A DNA stretch of 17,071 nucleotides, from NCBI GenBank assembly GCA_913773825.1, contig CAJYHH010000523.1, forward strand, positions 1 to 17,071, in the 5' to 3' direction. The stretch comes from Candidatus Sericytochromatia bacterium (GTDB lineage: Bacteria; Cyanobacteriota; Sericytochromatia; UBA7694). Positions 7,442 through 13,896 of this stretch are shown in pieces (position 1 is the first letter of the stretch; the number at the start of each line of letters is the position of its first letter). The position numbers were made by a program, and so were the translations under genes. Below the pieces are notes generated by a model. It ran no database searches and was not told the origin of the DNA. It saw only the letters and a program-made list of their open reading frames with translations.

Positions 7442-8380
7442 ATGTTCGAGACTCAATCCCAATTTGGTCAACTACTCAAACGCTTTGAAACCCTTCAAAA
7501 CCGTTTCTTTCATGGACTTGAAACCGAAATTGATCATCAACAGCATCACGTCAATCAGGCTCGTCAGCAACTGATGGGCCAGGCTCGTCAGCAGTCCCGT
7601 CGCCTGAATCGCTTTACTGATCGTTTGATTCAGCGTCTGGATCAGCGCAAAACAGGACTGACAACCGGTTTGACAAAGCGCTCTCAACGTCATCAGGGCA
7701 ATCCGCTGGCCCAGACCGCTGGTGTGGGTCTGGCAGTAGGCCTGCTGGCGGTCGGTGGTATTAGCTATGTTGTCTACCAGAGCCTGCAAAAACAAAAAGA
7801 AGCCCGTAAAACCCTTAAGTCTGCTCGTGGCGTTGATCTAAACCGATTTGCTGGCAAATGGTTTGAGATTGCACGCTTCCCCGGTAAACATCAGGATATC
7901 GCTGGAATGACCCTGACTTATACAGTCAACCAGGATAATTCTCTGGATGTTGTCTGCACTTATCGTGAGCATGACATCAATGGTCCTGAACATACTGAGC
8001 GCAAACATATTATTGTGGGTGAGCCCAATGATCGCAGCCATCTCAAAAAGCAGCTCTTTGGACCCTTGGGTACAGATTACTGGATCTTGGAGCTTGGCAA
8101 AAACTATGAATATGCCGTACTCGGTACGCCCTCTCGTAAACATCTCTGGATCCTGAGCCGTACACCTAAATTTGACGAAGCTCGTTACGAAGAGATCCTG
8201 GACCGCATGCTTGAGCAGGGTTTTGAAATTGGCAATCTGGTCAAAGTCAAACATGATGAACACGCCGCTGTGCCTCTGTCTTCACATCTGCAGGGTCTGC
8301 TAGAACAAAAACAGCAGTACTTCAAAAAAGAGCAGAGCAAACATCTGGGTCCCAATCCCGATAAACGCGACGGCATTTAA
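7442..8380 (+). CDS. membrane-anchored lipocalin (Blc-like), second paralogue with coiled-coil N-terminus
   Basis: A 312-residue paralogue of the preceding gene. Residues about 1-85 are rich in Gln, Arg and Leu in a heptad-like pattern and are likely a helical or coiled-coil region. A glycine-rich membrane helix follows at about 93-112 (AGVGLAVGLLAVGGISYVVY). The lipocalin domain starts at FAGKWFEIARFPG (136-148) and includes TDYWILELGK (211-220) and GTPSRKHLWILSRTP (228-242). The stretch from KKQL to QGFE aligns without gaps with the first paralogue. A charged Gln/Lys-rich tail ends the protein. No lipobox or cleavable signal is seen. GAGGAG precedes the ATG and a strong terminator follows. 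The N-terminal extensions of the two paralogues do not resemble each other, which suggests separate partners or localisation. Confidence 0.88.
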   Translation: MFETQSQFGQLLKRFETLQNRFFHGLETEIDHQQHHVNQARQQLMGQARQQSRRLNRFTDRLIQRLDQRKTGLTTGLTKRSQRHQGNPLAQTAGVGLAVGLLAVGGISYVVYQSLQKQKEARKTLKSARGVDLNRFAGKWFEIARFPGKHQDIAGMTLTYTVNQDNSLDVVCTYREHDINGPEHTERKHIIVGEPNDRSHLKKQLFGPLGTDYWILELGKNYEYAVLGTPSRKHLWILSRTPKFDEARYEEILDRMLEQGFEIGNLVKVKHDEHAAVPLSSHLQGLLEQKQQYFKKEQSKHLGPNPDKRDGI

Positions 8381-8406
8381 GTCGCTGTAGACTACGCTTA
8401 CTAAAC

Positions 8407-8441
8407 AAGCCCCCGCCAGCTTAAGCTGGCGGGGGCTTTGT
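8407..8441 (+). terminator. strong intrinsic terminator after the lipocalin pair
   Basis: AAGCCCCCGCCAGC (8407-8420), TTAA, and GCTGGCGGGGGCTT (8425-8438) form a perfect GC-rich 14-bp stem followed by TTTGTT. It lies 27 bases past the stop codon of the second lipocalin. Confidence 0.9.
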
Positions 8442-8467
8442 TAATGAACATAATAGAACAGGCTTTT

Positions 8468-8495
8468 GCTCTCACTGTCAAAAAGTGAAGAGAGC
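8468..8495. other. imperfect inverted repeat in the convergent spacer
   Basis: GCTCT plus CACT pair with AGTG and AGAGC, leaving a three-base bulge, between two convergent genes. The rest of the spacer 8442-8576 shows nothing I can name. Confidence 0.3.
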
Positions 8496-8576
8496 TATTC
8501 AAAACTTTCTGTCATTTTATAGGTTTATAGATTTTAGCCGGCTCAGTGTGACAACAGCTTTTCTGAATATGTGTTG

Positions 8577-8612
8577 CTTAAGTGTATAGCCTTAAGTGTC
8601 TAGCCTTAAGTC
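8577..8612. repeat. 14-bp tandem repeat overlapping a gene end
   Basis: CTTAAGTGTATAGC (8577-8590) is followed by CTTAAGTGTCTAGC (8591-8604) and a partial third copy CTTAAGTC (8605-8612). The third copy contains the stop codon of the minus-strand hydrolase gene (8606-8608), so copy-number change could alter the protein end. Confidence 0.75.
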
Positions 8613-9544
8613 TCGCTCTGGGTAGCCAGATATAAAAATTCGCTGCCCGGATGTACTGGTTTTAAACGTGGGGGCGGCATAATCACCCAGCTATCGCGAT
8701 CAACGATAATGGGTTCACCTGCTCCTTGGGCCAGCAGAGTGCCAGCAGGCAAAAACTCAAAGCTGCTGAGCATGTGTTCGAGGCGATAACTTTCATCTGG
8801 GAAAATCACCGCCCGATAAATCGAATAAATGGCGAGTGGATGAGATGAGTGAGGACGAGGGCTGACCATTCCAAGCTTTTCAAGCAAACGCCAGACAGCT
8901 TGCTGAGCAATTAACAGGGAATCAGGTGCTTCATGGGATCCACATTCCAGCACATAGCCATTGGCTTTGTTACATAGGCTTACCAAAGCTTTGCCGTTGA
9001 GATGTTCTAAAATACCGCGTAGCATAATCTCAACCCCCGGAATCTGTAAGGGTTCAGAACCGATATCTATTTCAATCAACATCGGTGCGCTGGCGGCACT
9101 GGTGCTATGTAAATCTATCACCGCATCTAATGACTGATAAATCGGTAAGAGTTCACGGACTCGATGCAGTTCGCTGCTGTCACCGGGTAATTTACCGTCT
9201 ATAAATGCGGGCATGCGGTTCATATCTTGATCGATAAAACGATAATGGGCAGTAAAACTCAGATCTGAGGCTTCTTCAAAATAGCGCTGACCCGCGGCAA
9301 GATTATTCAGAATCAGATAAACCGTACCAGCTTTGAGCTGACTGGCTAAAGCTGATTGTTCAAGCAGGCCATAAACTGCAGCTAAGCCAGCTGGCTCGTT
9401 GCCATGAGTCATGACCATAATGCCCAGTGTTGGCCCAGGATCAGGGCCTTGAATCCGGATGACACCAGGAACTGTTTCAAATGTGCTGTTGCGTAATTGC
9501 TGAAAAACCTGCCAGAGATCCTGGCGCTGAAGTGTATAAAGCAT
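8606..9544 (-). CDS. succinylglutamate desuccinylase/aspartoacylase family zinc hydrolase
   Basis: A 312-residue zinc amidohydrolase of the AstE/AspA (M14-related) family. Zinc ligands typical of the family are visible: His47 and Glu50 in THGNEPAG and His146 in IDLHSTS. The substrate-binding pair Asn109-Arg110 sits in DQDMNRMP, and the probable catalytic Glu199 in LECGSHE. The C-terminal domain (about 225-312) is beta-rich, as in the family. Such enzymes release an acyl group or amino acid from N-acyl amino acids; the substrate cannot be chosen because no arginine-catabolism (ast) genes lie nearby. There is no signal peptide, so it is cytoplasmic. No Shine-Dalgarno precedes the ATG; a TATACT box ends seven bases before it, suggesting a leaderless mRNA. 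A terminator for the upstream gene lies 20 bases ahead, so it is transcribed alone. Confidence 0.87.
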   Translation of the reverse strand: MLYTLQRQDLWQVFQQLRNSTFETVPGVIRIQGPDPGPTLGIMVMTHGNEPAGLAAVYGLLEQSALASQLKAGTVYLILNNLAAGQRYFEEASDLSFTAHYRFIDQDMNRMPAFIDGKLPGDSSELHRVRELLPIYQSLDAVIDLHSTSAASAPMLIEIDIGSEPLQIPGVEIMLRGILEHLNGKALVSLCNKANGYVLECGSHEAPDSLLIAQQAVWRLLEKLGMVSPRPHSSHPLAIYSIYRAVIFPDESYRLEHMLSSFEFLPAGTLLAQGAGEPIIVDRDSWVIMPPPRLKPVHPGSEFLYLATQSET

Positions 9545-9551
9545 GCTGAAA

Positions 9552-9557
9552 AGTATA
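9552..9557 (-). promoter_or_regulatory. -10 box adjoining the hydrolase ATG; possible leaderless start
   Basis: TATACT reads on the minus strand at 9557-9552, with seven bases before the ATG at 9544. No ribosome-binding sequence is present in that gap. The -35 region would fall inside the upstream terminator hairpin and is not close to TTGACA. Confidence 0.4.
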
Positions 9558-9563
9558 GGCAGT

Positions 9564-9592
9564 AAAAAAGCAGAGGGTCTGTGATCCTCTGC
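9564..9592 (-). terminator. intrinsic terminator of the small unknown gene
   Basis: On the minus strand GCAGAGG pairs with CCTCTGC around a nine-base loop and is followed at once by TTTTTT. It lies about 47 bases past the stop of the gene at 9639-9947. Confidence 0.8.
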
Positions 9593-9638
9593 CGCTGGTT
9601 GCTGGATTCATTTATTTTGAGAAGGGGCCGTTTGTCAC

Positions 9639-9947
9639 TTAATTCAGGCTGAGCGCCAGGCTATGAATTAAGGTTTCAAGCTCGTTTAGTTTTTTCCAGG
9701 CTCTGGTAACAACCCCAGCGGGCAGGCGTTCCAGCATTTCAAGATAGCTTCTGTAGTTTGTACGCAGGTTTTCCAAGCCGTGTATCAGGGCGGCATCACG
9801 GCAATGGGGAGTGGCTTCAAGGCTCAACTGAACAGCCAGCAAGCAGTCATCATCCAGACAATCTTCCAGGGTGCTGAGAATAGTGTTAAGGGTCTGAAAG
9901 TCAGGCAAATAAGCGTTGTTTTTATTCGTGAGTAGAGTCTGCATCAC
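9639..9947 (-). CDS. small hypothetical protein
   Basis: A 102-residue protein I do not recognise. It is predicted mostly helical and acidic in the first half (STLEDCLDDDCLLAVQLSLE), with no signal peptide or membrane helix, so a small cytoplasmic protein, perhaps an adaptor or regulator. AGGAG lies seven bases before a GTG at 9947 and ten before the ATG at 9944; either may be the start. A clear terminator follows, and the gene stands alone, which supports its being real. Its leader contains the perfect inverted repeat GTCGCTTGAGCGAC (9987-10000). Confidence 0.65.
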   Translation of the reverse strand: MMQTLLTNKNNAYLPDFQTLNTILSTLEDCLDDDCLLAVQLSLEATPHCRDAALIHGLENLRTNYRSYLEMLERLPAGVVTRAWKKLNELETLIHSLALSLN

Positions 9948-9986
9948 TGGTGTACTCCTGATCGTTTGATTAATGCGTGTGCAAAT

Positions 9987-10000
9987 GTCGCTTGAGCGAC
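9987..10000. promoter_or_regulatory. 14-bp inverted repeat upstream of the small gene
   Basis: GTCGCTTGAGCGAC is an inverted repeat of GTCGCT around TG, 40 bases upstream of the small gene. Nearby are further short palindromes, ACAAGCTTGT and AAGATGACATCTT (10103-10115). It could be an operator or a small RNA hairpin in the leader. Confidence 0.4.
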
Positions 10001-10144
10001 TTAAGGTTTTGCTGGTCCTGAATGTATCCTAAACAGCGAAAATGATCACTTGATGACAAGCTTGTGATTTGAAGATGAAATTATTTTGCGCCTTTTGTCA
10101 CTAAGATGACATCTTTTGTAAGGGCTTGTTATCAAATAAATAAA

Positions 10145-10181
10145 GGGCTAAAAAGCTTACTGTTTAAAAGCTTTTTAGCCC
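10145..10181 (-). terminator. intrinsic terminator after the glycosyltransferase
   Basis: GGGCTAAAAAGCTT (10145-10158) and AAGCTTTTTAGCCC (10168-10181) form a perfect 14-bp stem with an 8-base loop. On the minus strand it is followed by TTTATTTATTT, so it terminates the glycosyltransferase transcript. Confidence 0.85.
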
Positions 10182-10194
10182 TCTTGATATTCAG

Positions 10195-10226
10195 CAGTTT
10201 CTGTCATCAGCTGATCACAGAAACTG
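10195..10226. repeat. 32-bp near-perfect palindrome next to the glycosyltransferase stop
   Basis: The arms CAGTTTCTGT (10195-10204) and ACAGAAACTG (10217-10226) are perfectly complementary and flank ATCAGCTGAT, itself a palindrome. Only one base pair in the 32 fails to match. It ends two bases before the stop codon of the glycosyltransferase, upstream (in transcript order) of the stop only by adjacency, and precedes the terminator at 10145-10181. Confidence 0.8.
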
Positions 10227-10228
10227 AT

Positions 10229-11686
10229 TCAGACGCGCTCAAATTCGTCAATATGGCGATCAACAGGCCAGGGATTAGTGTTTTCTTCAAAGCGTTTGCG
10301 CTGAATCCGGCCCCAGGATTTGCTGCCTTTCATAGCGGTAATCAAAGCCCACGAGCGGCAGACATTCAGGAATTGCCTGAAGAAGATATTTTCTAAAAAA
10401 GCACAGCCAATTAAGGTCCAGAGGTCACGACGGTTGTTAAAGCGACGGATGTTCATTTCTCCTAAGGCCAGTGACATCAGTGAAACGATCATGCCTAAGC
10501 CAAATGAAACAAGGGCTAAAGCAATGGCAAAACCCCAGAACACCTGACCCATCAGTAATAGAATAAAGAATAGGGCATAGCCTAAAAACTCAATGGGTGG
10601 GCCGAGCATTTCTAAAAAGAAGAAGTAAGGATAAGTGACCAGGCCAACTTCTCCATAACGGGGATTGCCTAACATCCGTTTATGCTTCCAGACCGTCTGG
10701 ACTAAGCCGCGCTGCCAGCGCTCACGCTGGTGATAAAGATCGACTAAGCGTTCAGGGCACTGGGTCCAGGCCACCGGATCTGGCACAAAGCGAATCAGAT
10801 AAGGCCGGTCAGACTCCAGATACATTCTGTGGAGACGCGTGACTAATTCCATATCTTCGCCAACGGTTTCAACATCATAGCCTCCTGCTTCCATGACTGC
10901 AGAATGGCGAAACATACCAAAAGCACCTGAGACAATTAAGCTGCCGCCCAGCAAATTCCAGCTCATCCGGCCTGCTAAAAAGGCCCGTAAATATTCAAGA
11001 ATCTGCAGCTGGGCCCAGAAGTTTTTAGGCAGACTGACATGGGCAACTCGATTGCCTTTGATGCTGCAGCCATTTAGAATCCGGATAATCCCGCCCACTG
11101 CAATGGTGTGGCGTTCTTCTAAAAAAGGATAAACAATTCTAATCAGCGCATCGGGCTCTAACACAGTGTCAGCATCCATTGCACAGAAAAAAGGCGTGCG
11201 GCAATAATTAATCCCTGCATTAAGCGCATCTGCTTTGCCGCCGTTTTCTTTATCAACCACCCAAAAGCGAGGGTCGACGGTGCTGCGATACACTTCGTGG
11301 ACAGGCTGGGTGCGCAGTTTGGCCGGATTAACATGCAAAGCAGCTTCAAGCTTGAGTTCACGTTTAAGAATCTCAAGCGTGGCGTCTTGTGAACCGTCAT
11401 TAATCATGATGACTTCAAAGTCTGGGTAATCCAGCTCTTTAAGATAAGTGATCATTTCCTGACAGGTTGTTTCTTCGTTATAACTCGGAACCAGCAGCGT
11501 AACCGGCGGCAGACATTCTCGTGAGTCCGCCATATTAAAATCGACAGACCGCAGGCGGCGGGTATGTTGTTTGAGTAATCGATAGGCAAAGAAGCCCTGT
11601 AACAGGTAAATCCCGTTCAAAACAATGAAGTAGGAAATAACCAGGATACTCAGGATTTCGATGATTAAATAGAGACGATCATGCAT
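10229..11686 (-). CDS. family-2 processive glycosyltransferase, membrane protein
   Basis: A 485-residue membrane glycosyltransferase of family GT2, like PgaC/IcaA, hyaluronan and cellulose synthases. One membrane helix lies at about 6-33, then the catalytic domain with INDGSQD (Asp97), the DAD motif at 171-173, GED at 276-278 and QRERW at 320-324, the D,D,D,QxxRW pattern of processive enzymes. Several membrane helices follow (EMLGPPIEFLGYALFFILLL… to SLMSLALGE). It should polymerise a sugar nucleotide into an exported polysaccharide at the inner membrane; the sugar is unknown. The ATG at 11686 is chosen because GAGGAG lies seven bases before it; a longer reading from TTG at 11701 would start inside that ribosome site. 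The HEAT-repeat membrane protein upstream (125-base gap) is probably its co-transcribed partner. Confidence 0.9.
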   Translation of the reverse strand: MHDRLYLIIEILSILVISYFIVLNGIYLLQGFFAYRLLKQHTRRLRSVDFNMADSRECLPPVTLLVPSYNEETTCQEMITYLKELDYPDFEVIMINDGSQDATLEILKRELKLEAALHVNPAKLRTQPVHEVYRSTVDPRFWVVDKENGGKADALNAGINYCRTPFFCAMDADTVLEPDALIRIVYPFLEERHTIAVGGIIRILNGCSIKGNRVAHVSLPKNFWAQLQILEYLRAFLAGRMSWNLLGGSLIVSGAFGMFRHSAVMEAGGYDVETVGEDMELVTRLHRMYLESDRPYLIRFVPDPVAWTQCPERLVDLYHQRERWQRGLVQTVWKHKRMLGNPRYGEVGLVTYPYFFFLEMLGPPIEFLGYALFFILLLMGQVFWGFAIALALVSFGLGMIVSLMSLALGEMNIRRFNNRRDLWTLIGCAFLENIFFRQFLNVCRSWALITAMKGSKSWGRIQRKRFEENTNPWPVDRHIDEFERV

Positions 11687-11693
11687 GCTGCAA

Positions 11694-11699
11694 CTCCTC
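11694..11699 (-). promoter_or_regulatory. ribosome-binding site fixing the glycosyltransferase start
   Basis: GAGGAG on the minus strand, seven bases before the ATG at 11686. It overlaps the codons that a TTG start at 11701 would use, so the shorter protein is preferred. Confidence 0.75.
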
Positions 11700-11811
11700 A
11701 AGATACGCGTTGGCTGTATGAGCCATGCTTAACCAGTAAATAGCTGTCGGGTCGTGTGGCTTGTAAATTTGGCTTGTCAAAACTTTCACTTCAAGATTCG
11801 ATTCAAAAAAT

Positions 11812-12897
11812 TTATTTGGCTGTTTCCAGAGCCGGGTCCAGGGACTGGAGATACCAACGTGGGCGAGAATCCCTGGTTTCGGGGCTTTCGATTTGTTCCC
11901 AGGCTGTTGCTGCTTCGATTGCGACCCAGCGGGCTGTATCGTAGAGCCCAAGCTCAAGCAGCTCGTTTTCGTTTTTGAGGCGTAAACGGCCAATTGCATA
12001 CATGGCATGAGCTCTCAGGATTTCTTCATCTCCAGATGCAAACTCATAGATCAGTTCTCGGGCTTCAGCGTGGGCTTTCCAGGCAGATAAAACTCTTAAT
12101 GCCAAAGCGCGTAGAGTGGATGGCTGCTGTTGATCTTTGCCCAGTTTTGTCAGCTGGGGCACAAACTCAGGCGCCGCGGGCCAATGCTCAAGCGTACAGA
12201 TTGCAACAACACGAGCCCAAAGCGTGGCATGAGGATTAACCAGCTGTTCAACCAGACGAGGGGTAGCCAGTTTGGGGTTAGAACGCGCAAGCAGAGCTGC
12301 TACAAATTCAGGGTTAAAGTCATGAAAGCGGCTAAATACGCGGGTAATCAGATCGCTTGCATGAGGATCATCTTGATCAACGAGCGCACGCATCGCGGCA
12401 AAGGCGACGCGATCAGACGGATCGTTTAAGGCGTCTTCAATCAGCTTCAGATATTGAAGTGGCGCCAATTTGCCTAAAGTTGCGACTGAGCGGGCCCGTA
12501 GTTCAGAATCTGTTTTGGGATTCTGAACCCTTCGGGCAATCGGTTTTAAATAAGGAGCGGCCAAGGCCATAAGCTGGCGATATTCTGGATTGGCCACAGA
12601 CCTTTCAGGGATCGTGCAGGCGATTCGATAAAGATAATCCACAAAGAACAGTTTTTCGTCAGCACGAACCTGGTTCCAGAGCTCTTCTGGCGGCTCTTCG
12701 CGGGCCAGAACGGCCGGAAGATGAATGCTCCAGGCGGCTTCCATTCTGCGCCAGTCCTGGGCTTTTTTATCATTACGAGAGCGCAAATGAAGCATAATCA
12801 TCGCCAGGATCACGACAATGGCAAAGATGAAGACGACCAGTAGCTCCATCCAATTCATATGCATGACCCAGTCATTTAAGGGCATCCAGTTGTTCAT
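11812..12897 (-). CDS. HEAT-repeat protein with N-terminal membrane anchor
   Basis: A 361-residue protein with one N-terminal membrane helix (about 17-37, MELLVVFIFAIVVILAMIML), then a basic segment (RSRNDKK) that should stay in the cytoplasm, then alpha-helical repeats. Repeats of the HEAT/PBS-lyase type are visible, e.g. LRARSVATLGKLAPLQYLKLIEDALNDPSDRVAFAAMRALVD and ILRAHAMYAIGRLRLKNENELLELGLYDTARWVAIEAATAWEQI. HEAT arrays are protein-binding scaffolds. Its place directly before a processive glycosyltransferase suggests it organises or regulates polysaccharide synthesis at the membrane, which is inference from position. The ATG at 12897 has no clear Shine-Dalgarno; an ATG at residue 12 or 14 is also possible and would still keep the membrane helix. 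A long structured spacer lies upstream. Confidence 0.82.
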   Translation of the reverse strand: MNNWMPLNDWVMHMNWMELLVVFIFAIVVILAMIMLHLRSRNDKKAQDWRRMEAAWSIHLPAVLAREEPPEELWNQVRADEKLFFVDYLYRIACTIPERSVANPEYRQLMALAAPYLKPIARRVQNPKTDSELRARSVATLGKLAPLQYLKLIEDALNDPSDRVAFAAMRALVDQDDPHASDLITRVFSRFHDFNPEFVAALLARSNPKLATPRLVEQLVNPHATLWARVVAICTLEHWPAAPEFVPQLTKLGKDQQQPSTLRALALRVLSAWKAHAEARELIYEFASGDEEILRAHAMYAIGRLRLKNENELLELGLYDTARWVAIEAATAWEQIESPETRDSRPRWYLQSLDPALETAK

Positions 12898-12945
12898 TAA
12901 TTTTGTGTCCCAAACCTGTTTTTTTCGCTATCTGATGTCCATAAC

Positions 12946-12959
12946 GTCAATTTATTGAC
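12946..12959. promoter_or_regulatory. inverted repeat GTCAAT-TT-ATTGAC, operator candidate
   Basis: A perfect 6+2+6 inverted repeat 49 bases upstream of the HEAT gene start. A partial copy, GTCAATCGATT, lies at 13018-13028. Both contain TTGAC on the minus strand, so a bound regulator could compete with or recruit RNA polymerase. Confidence 0.4.
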
Positions 12960-13028
12960 TAAAGAAACTTTTGAGCTGTAGGGTGTCTGTTTACTTTAAA
13001 AAATTAAGATATATGAGGTCAATCGATT

Positions 13029-13260
13029 TTATATGGGCTTGATGCAGGTTTAACGCGATTTGGTGAAGCTGGAGTAAGCCACGGCTATAGAGCAAGGTAG
13101 CTTGTTAGCGGGAATCGAAAACACGGTAACGTCAGTCTGTGCGCTGCAACGGGTGCTGCTATTTTGTTGTTGACGATGACAAATGACTAAACGCGCAGCA
13201 CAAACCGACGTCATAGACGTCTCTAAACAGCAAACGCAGCATGCCTTTAGAGTCTGGCGC
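13029..13260 (-). ncRNA. candidate structured RNA (leader of HEAT/GT genes or 3' region of barrel gene)
   Basis: Read on the minus strand, 13211-13198 (ACGTCGGTTTGTGC) pairs along its full 14 bases with 13142-13129 (GCACAGACTGACGT), two of the pairs being G-U. On the plus strand the same two positions would be A-C mismatches, which points to minus-strand RNA. The enclosed 55 bases carry GCTGC/GCAGC pairing. Flanking hairpins are CTCTAAA/TTTAGAG (13221-13253) and GCTA..CAAG-GTAG-CTTG..TAGC (13084-13109). No known riboswitch, 6S, tmRNA or RNase P signature was matched. It could also be a decayed repeat element. Confidence 0.35.
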
Positions 13261-13896
13261 CTAAAACAAATACCCCATACCCGCACTCAGGCTAAAAGAC
13301 GCTGGGTTCCAGCGCAGATTTAGGCGGTCGTTGATGTTGGTGGTGTTGGTGCTGCCGGTGGCCGTGCTGCTTTCTTCGCCATAGAGGCTGAGCATATACA
13401 CATTTAAGCGAACATGGGTAAAGAGCTTGTTGTTCCAGATAAAATCCACACCAAAGCCGCTATGGACAGTTACACCCAGCGGGGGTAAATCTGTGCGGGT
13501 TGAGATAACGGGGGTGGCGCCCAGATAAAAATACGGCTGTAGCGGCACATTGGCGGGCATCTCAAGCATAAAGGCCAGGGAGCCGTCGAGTTTAAACAAG
13601 GGTGAGCCTAACAGCGTGGTATGAGCGCCATACAGCACGCGCCAATTGCGGTTTAAGTCAAAAAAGCCAGATAAGCCGATCCACTCGGTGGTTTCACGGC
13701 CTGGGCCAATTTGGCGAGTGCCCGGACTGGCGCTGGGATCAGGGTTTTGGCGTTCAACTTGCTTGCCGAGCGGCACAAATAAATTCTCAAGCGAAATCGA
13801 CAGACCAGAACTCGCCAGGGCCGCAGGGGCTGTTGCAAGCAGGCCAAATGCCAGAATAGGCAGAACTAAGGGGCGAATTCGGGCTGAAAATCGCAT
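13261..13896 (-). CDS. predicted outer-membrane beta-barrel protein
   Basis: A 211-residue exported protein. The N-terminus MRFSARIRPLVLPILAFGLLATAPAALA is a typical Sec signal peptide with cleavage likely after ALA (about residue 28). The mature part alternates polar and hydrophobic residues in strand-like blocks (LSGFFDLNRNWRVLYGAHT, PLQPYFYLGATPVIS, LFTHVRLNVYMLSLYG, FSLSAGMGYLF) and ends in Phe, the signal recognised by the Bam assembly machine. It is small enough for an 8-stranded barrel. I do not recognise a specific family. Its start lies 31 bases inside the end of the phosphatase gene and has no clear ribosome site, so it is probably translated by coupling to that gene. Confidence 0.72.
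   Translation of the reverse strand: MRFSARIRPLVLPILAFGLLATAPAALASSGLSISLENLFVPLGKQVERQNPDPSASPGTRQIGPGRETTEWIGLSGFFDLNRNWRVLYGAHTTLLGSPLFKLDGSLAFMLEMPANVPLQPYFYLGATPVISTRTDLPPLGVTVHSGFGVDFIWNNKLFTHVRLNVYMLSLYGEESSTATGSTNTTNINDRLNLRWNPASFSLSAGMGYLF

Larger units (their letters stand above)
12898..13260. other. 363-base spacer upstream of the HEAT/glycosyltransferase genes
   Basis: No convincing gene is seen. The half near the HEAT gene (12898-13028) is AT-rich and holds two GTCAATNNATT boxes (12946-12959 and 13018-13028), each containing TTGAC on the minus strand as a possible -35 core. The other half (about 13029-13260) is GC-richer and strongly structured. A 78-residue open frame (13050-13286, minus) overlaps the barrel gene end, is Cys-rich without a pattern and lacks a ribosome site, so I do not call it. 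Confidence 0.6.

Noticed and set aside
11679..12008. 109-residue open frame spanning the HEAT gene end and the glycosyltransferase start.
   Set aside because: It overlaps both real genes in another frame and has no ribosome site or recognisable domain; likely chance.
13050..13260. Possible tmRNA on the minus strand: a frame reading NNKIAAPVAA, a TTCGATTCCCGC like a T-loop arm, and CCAGCTTCACCA like an acceptor end.
   Set aside because: The tag frame has no stop after VAA, the T-arm lacks its 5' stem strand, the CCA-like end is about 50 bases from the T-loop, and no matching GAAGCTG acceptor strand is found in either normal or permuted order.
13050..13286. 78-residue open frame on the minus strand in the spacer.
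   Set aside because: No ribosome site, random-looking Cys-rich composition, overlap with the barrel gene end and with the inverted repeats that better explain the sequence.
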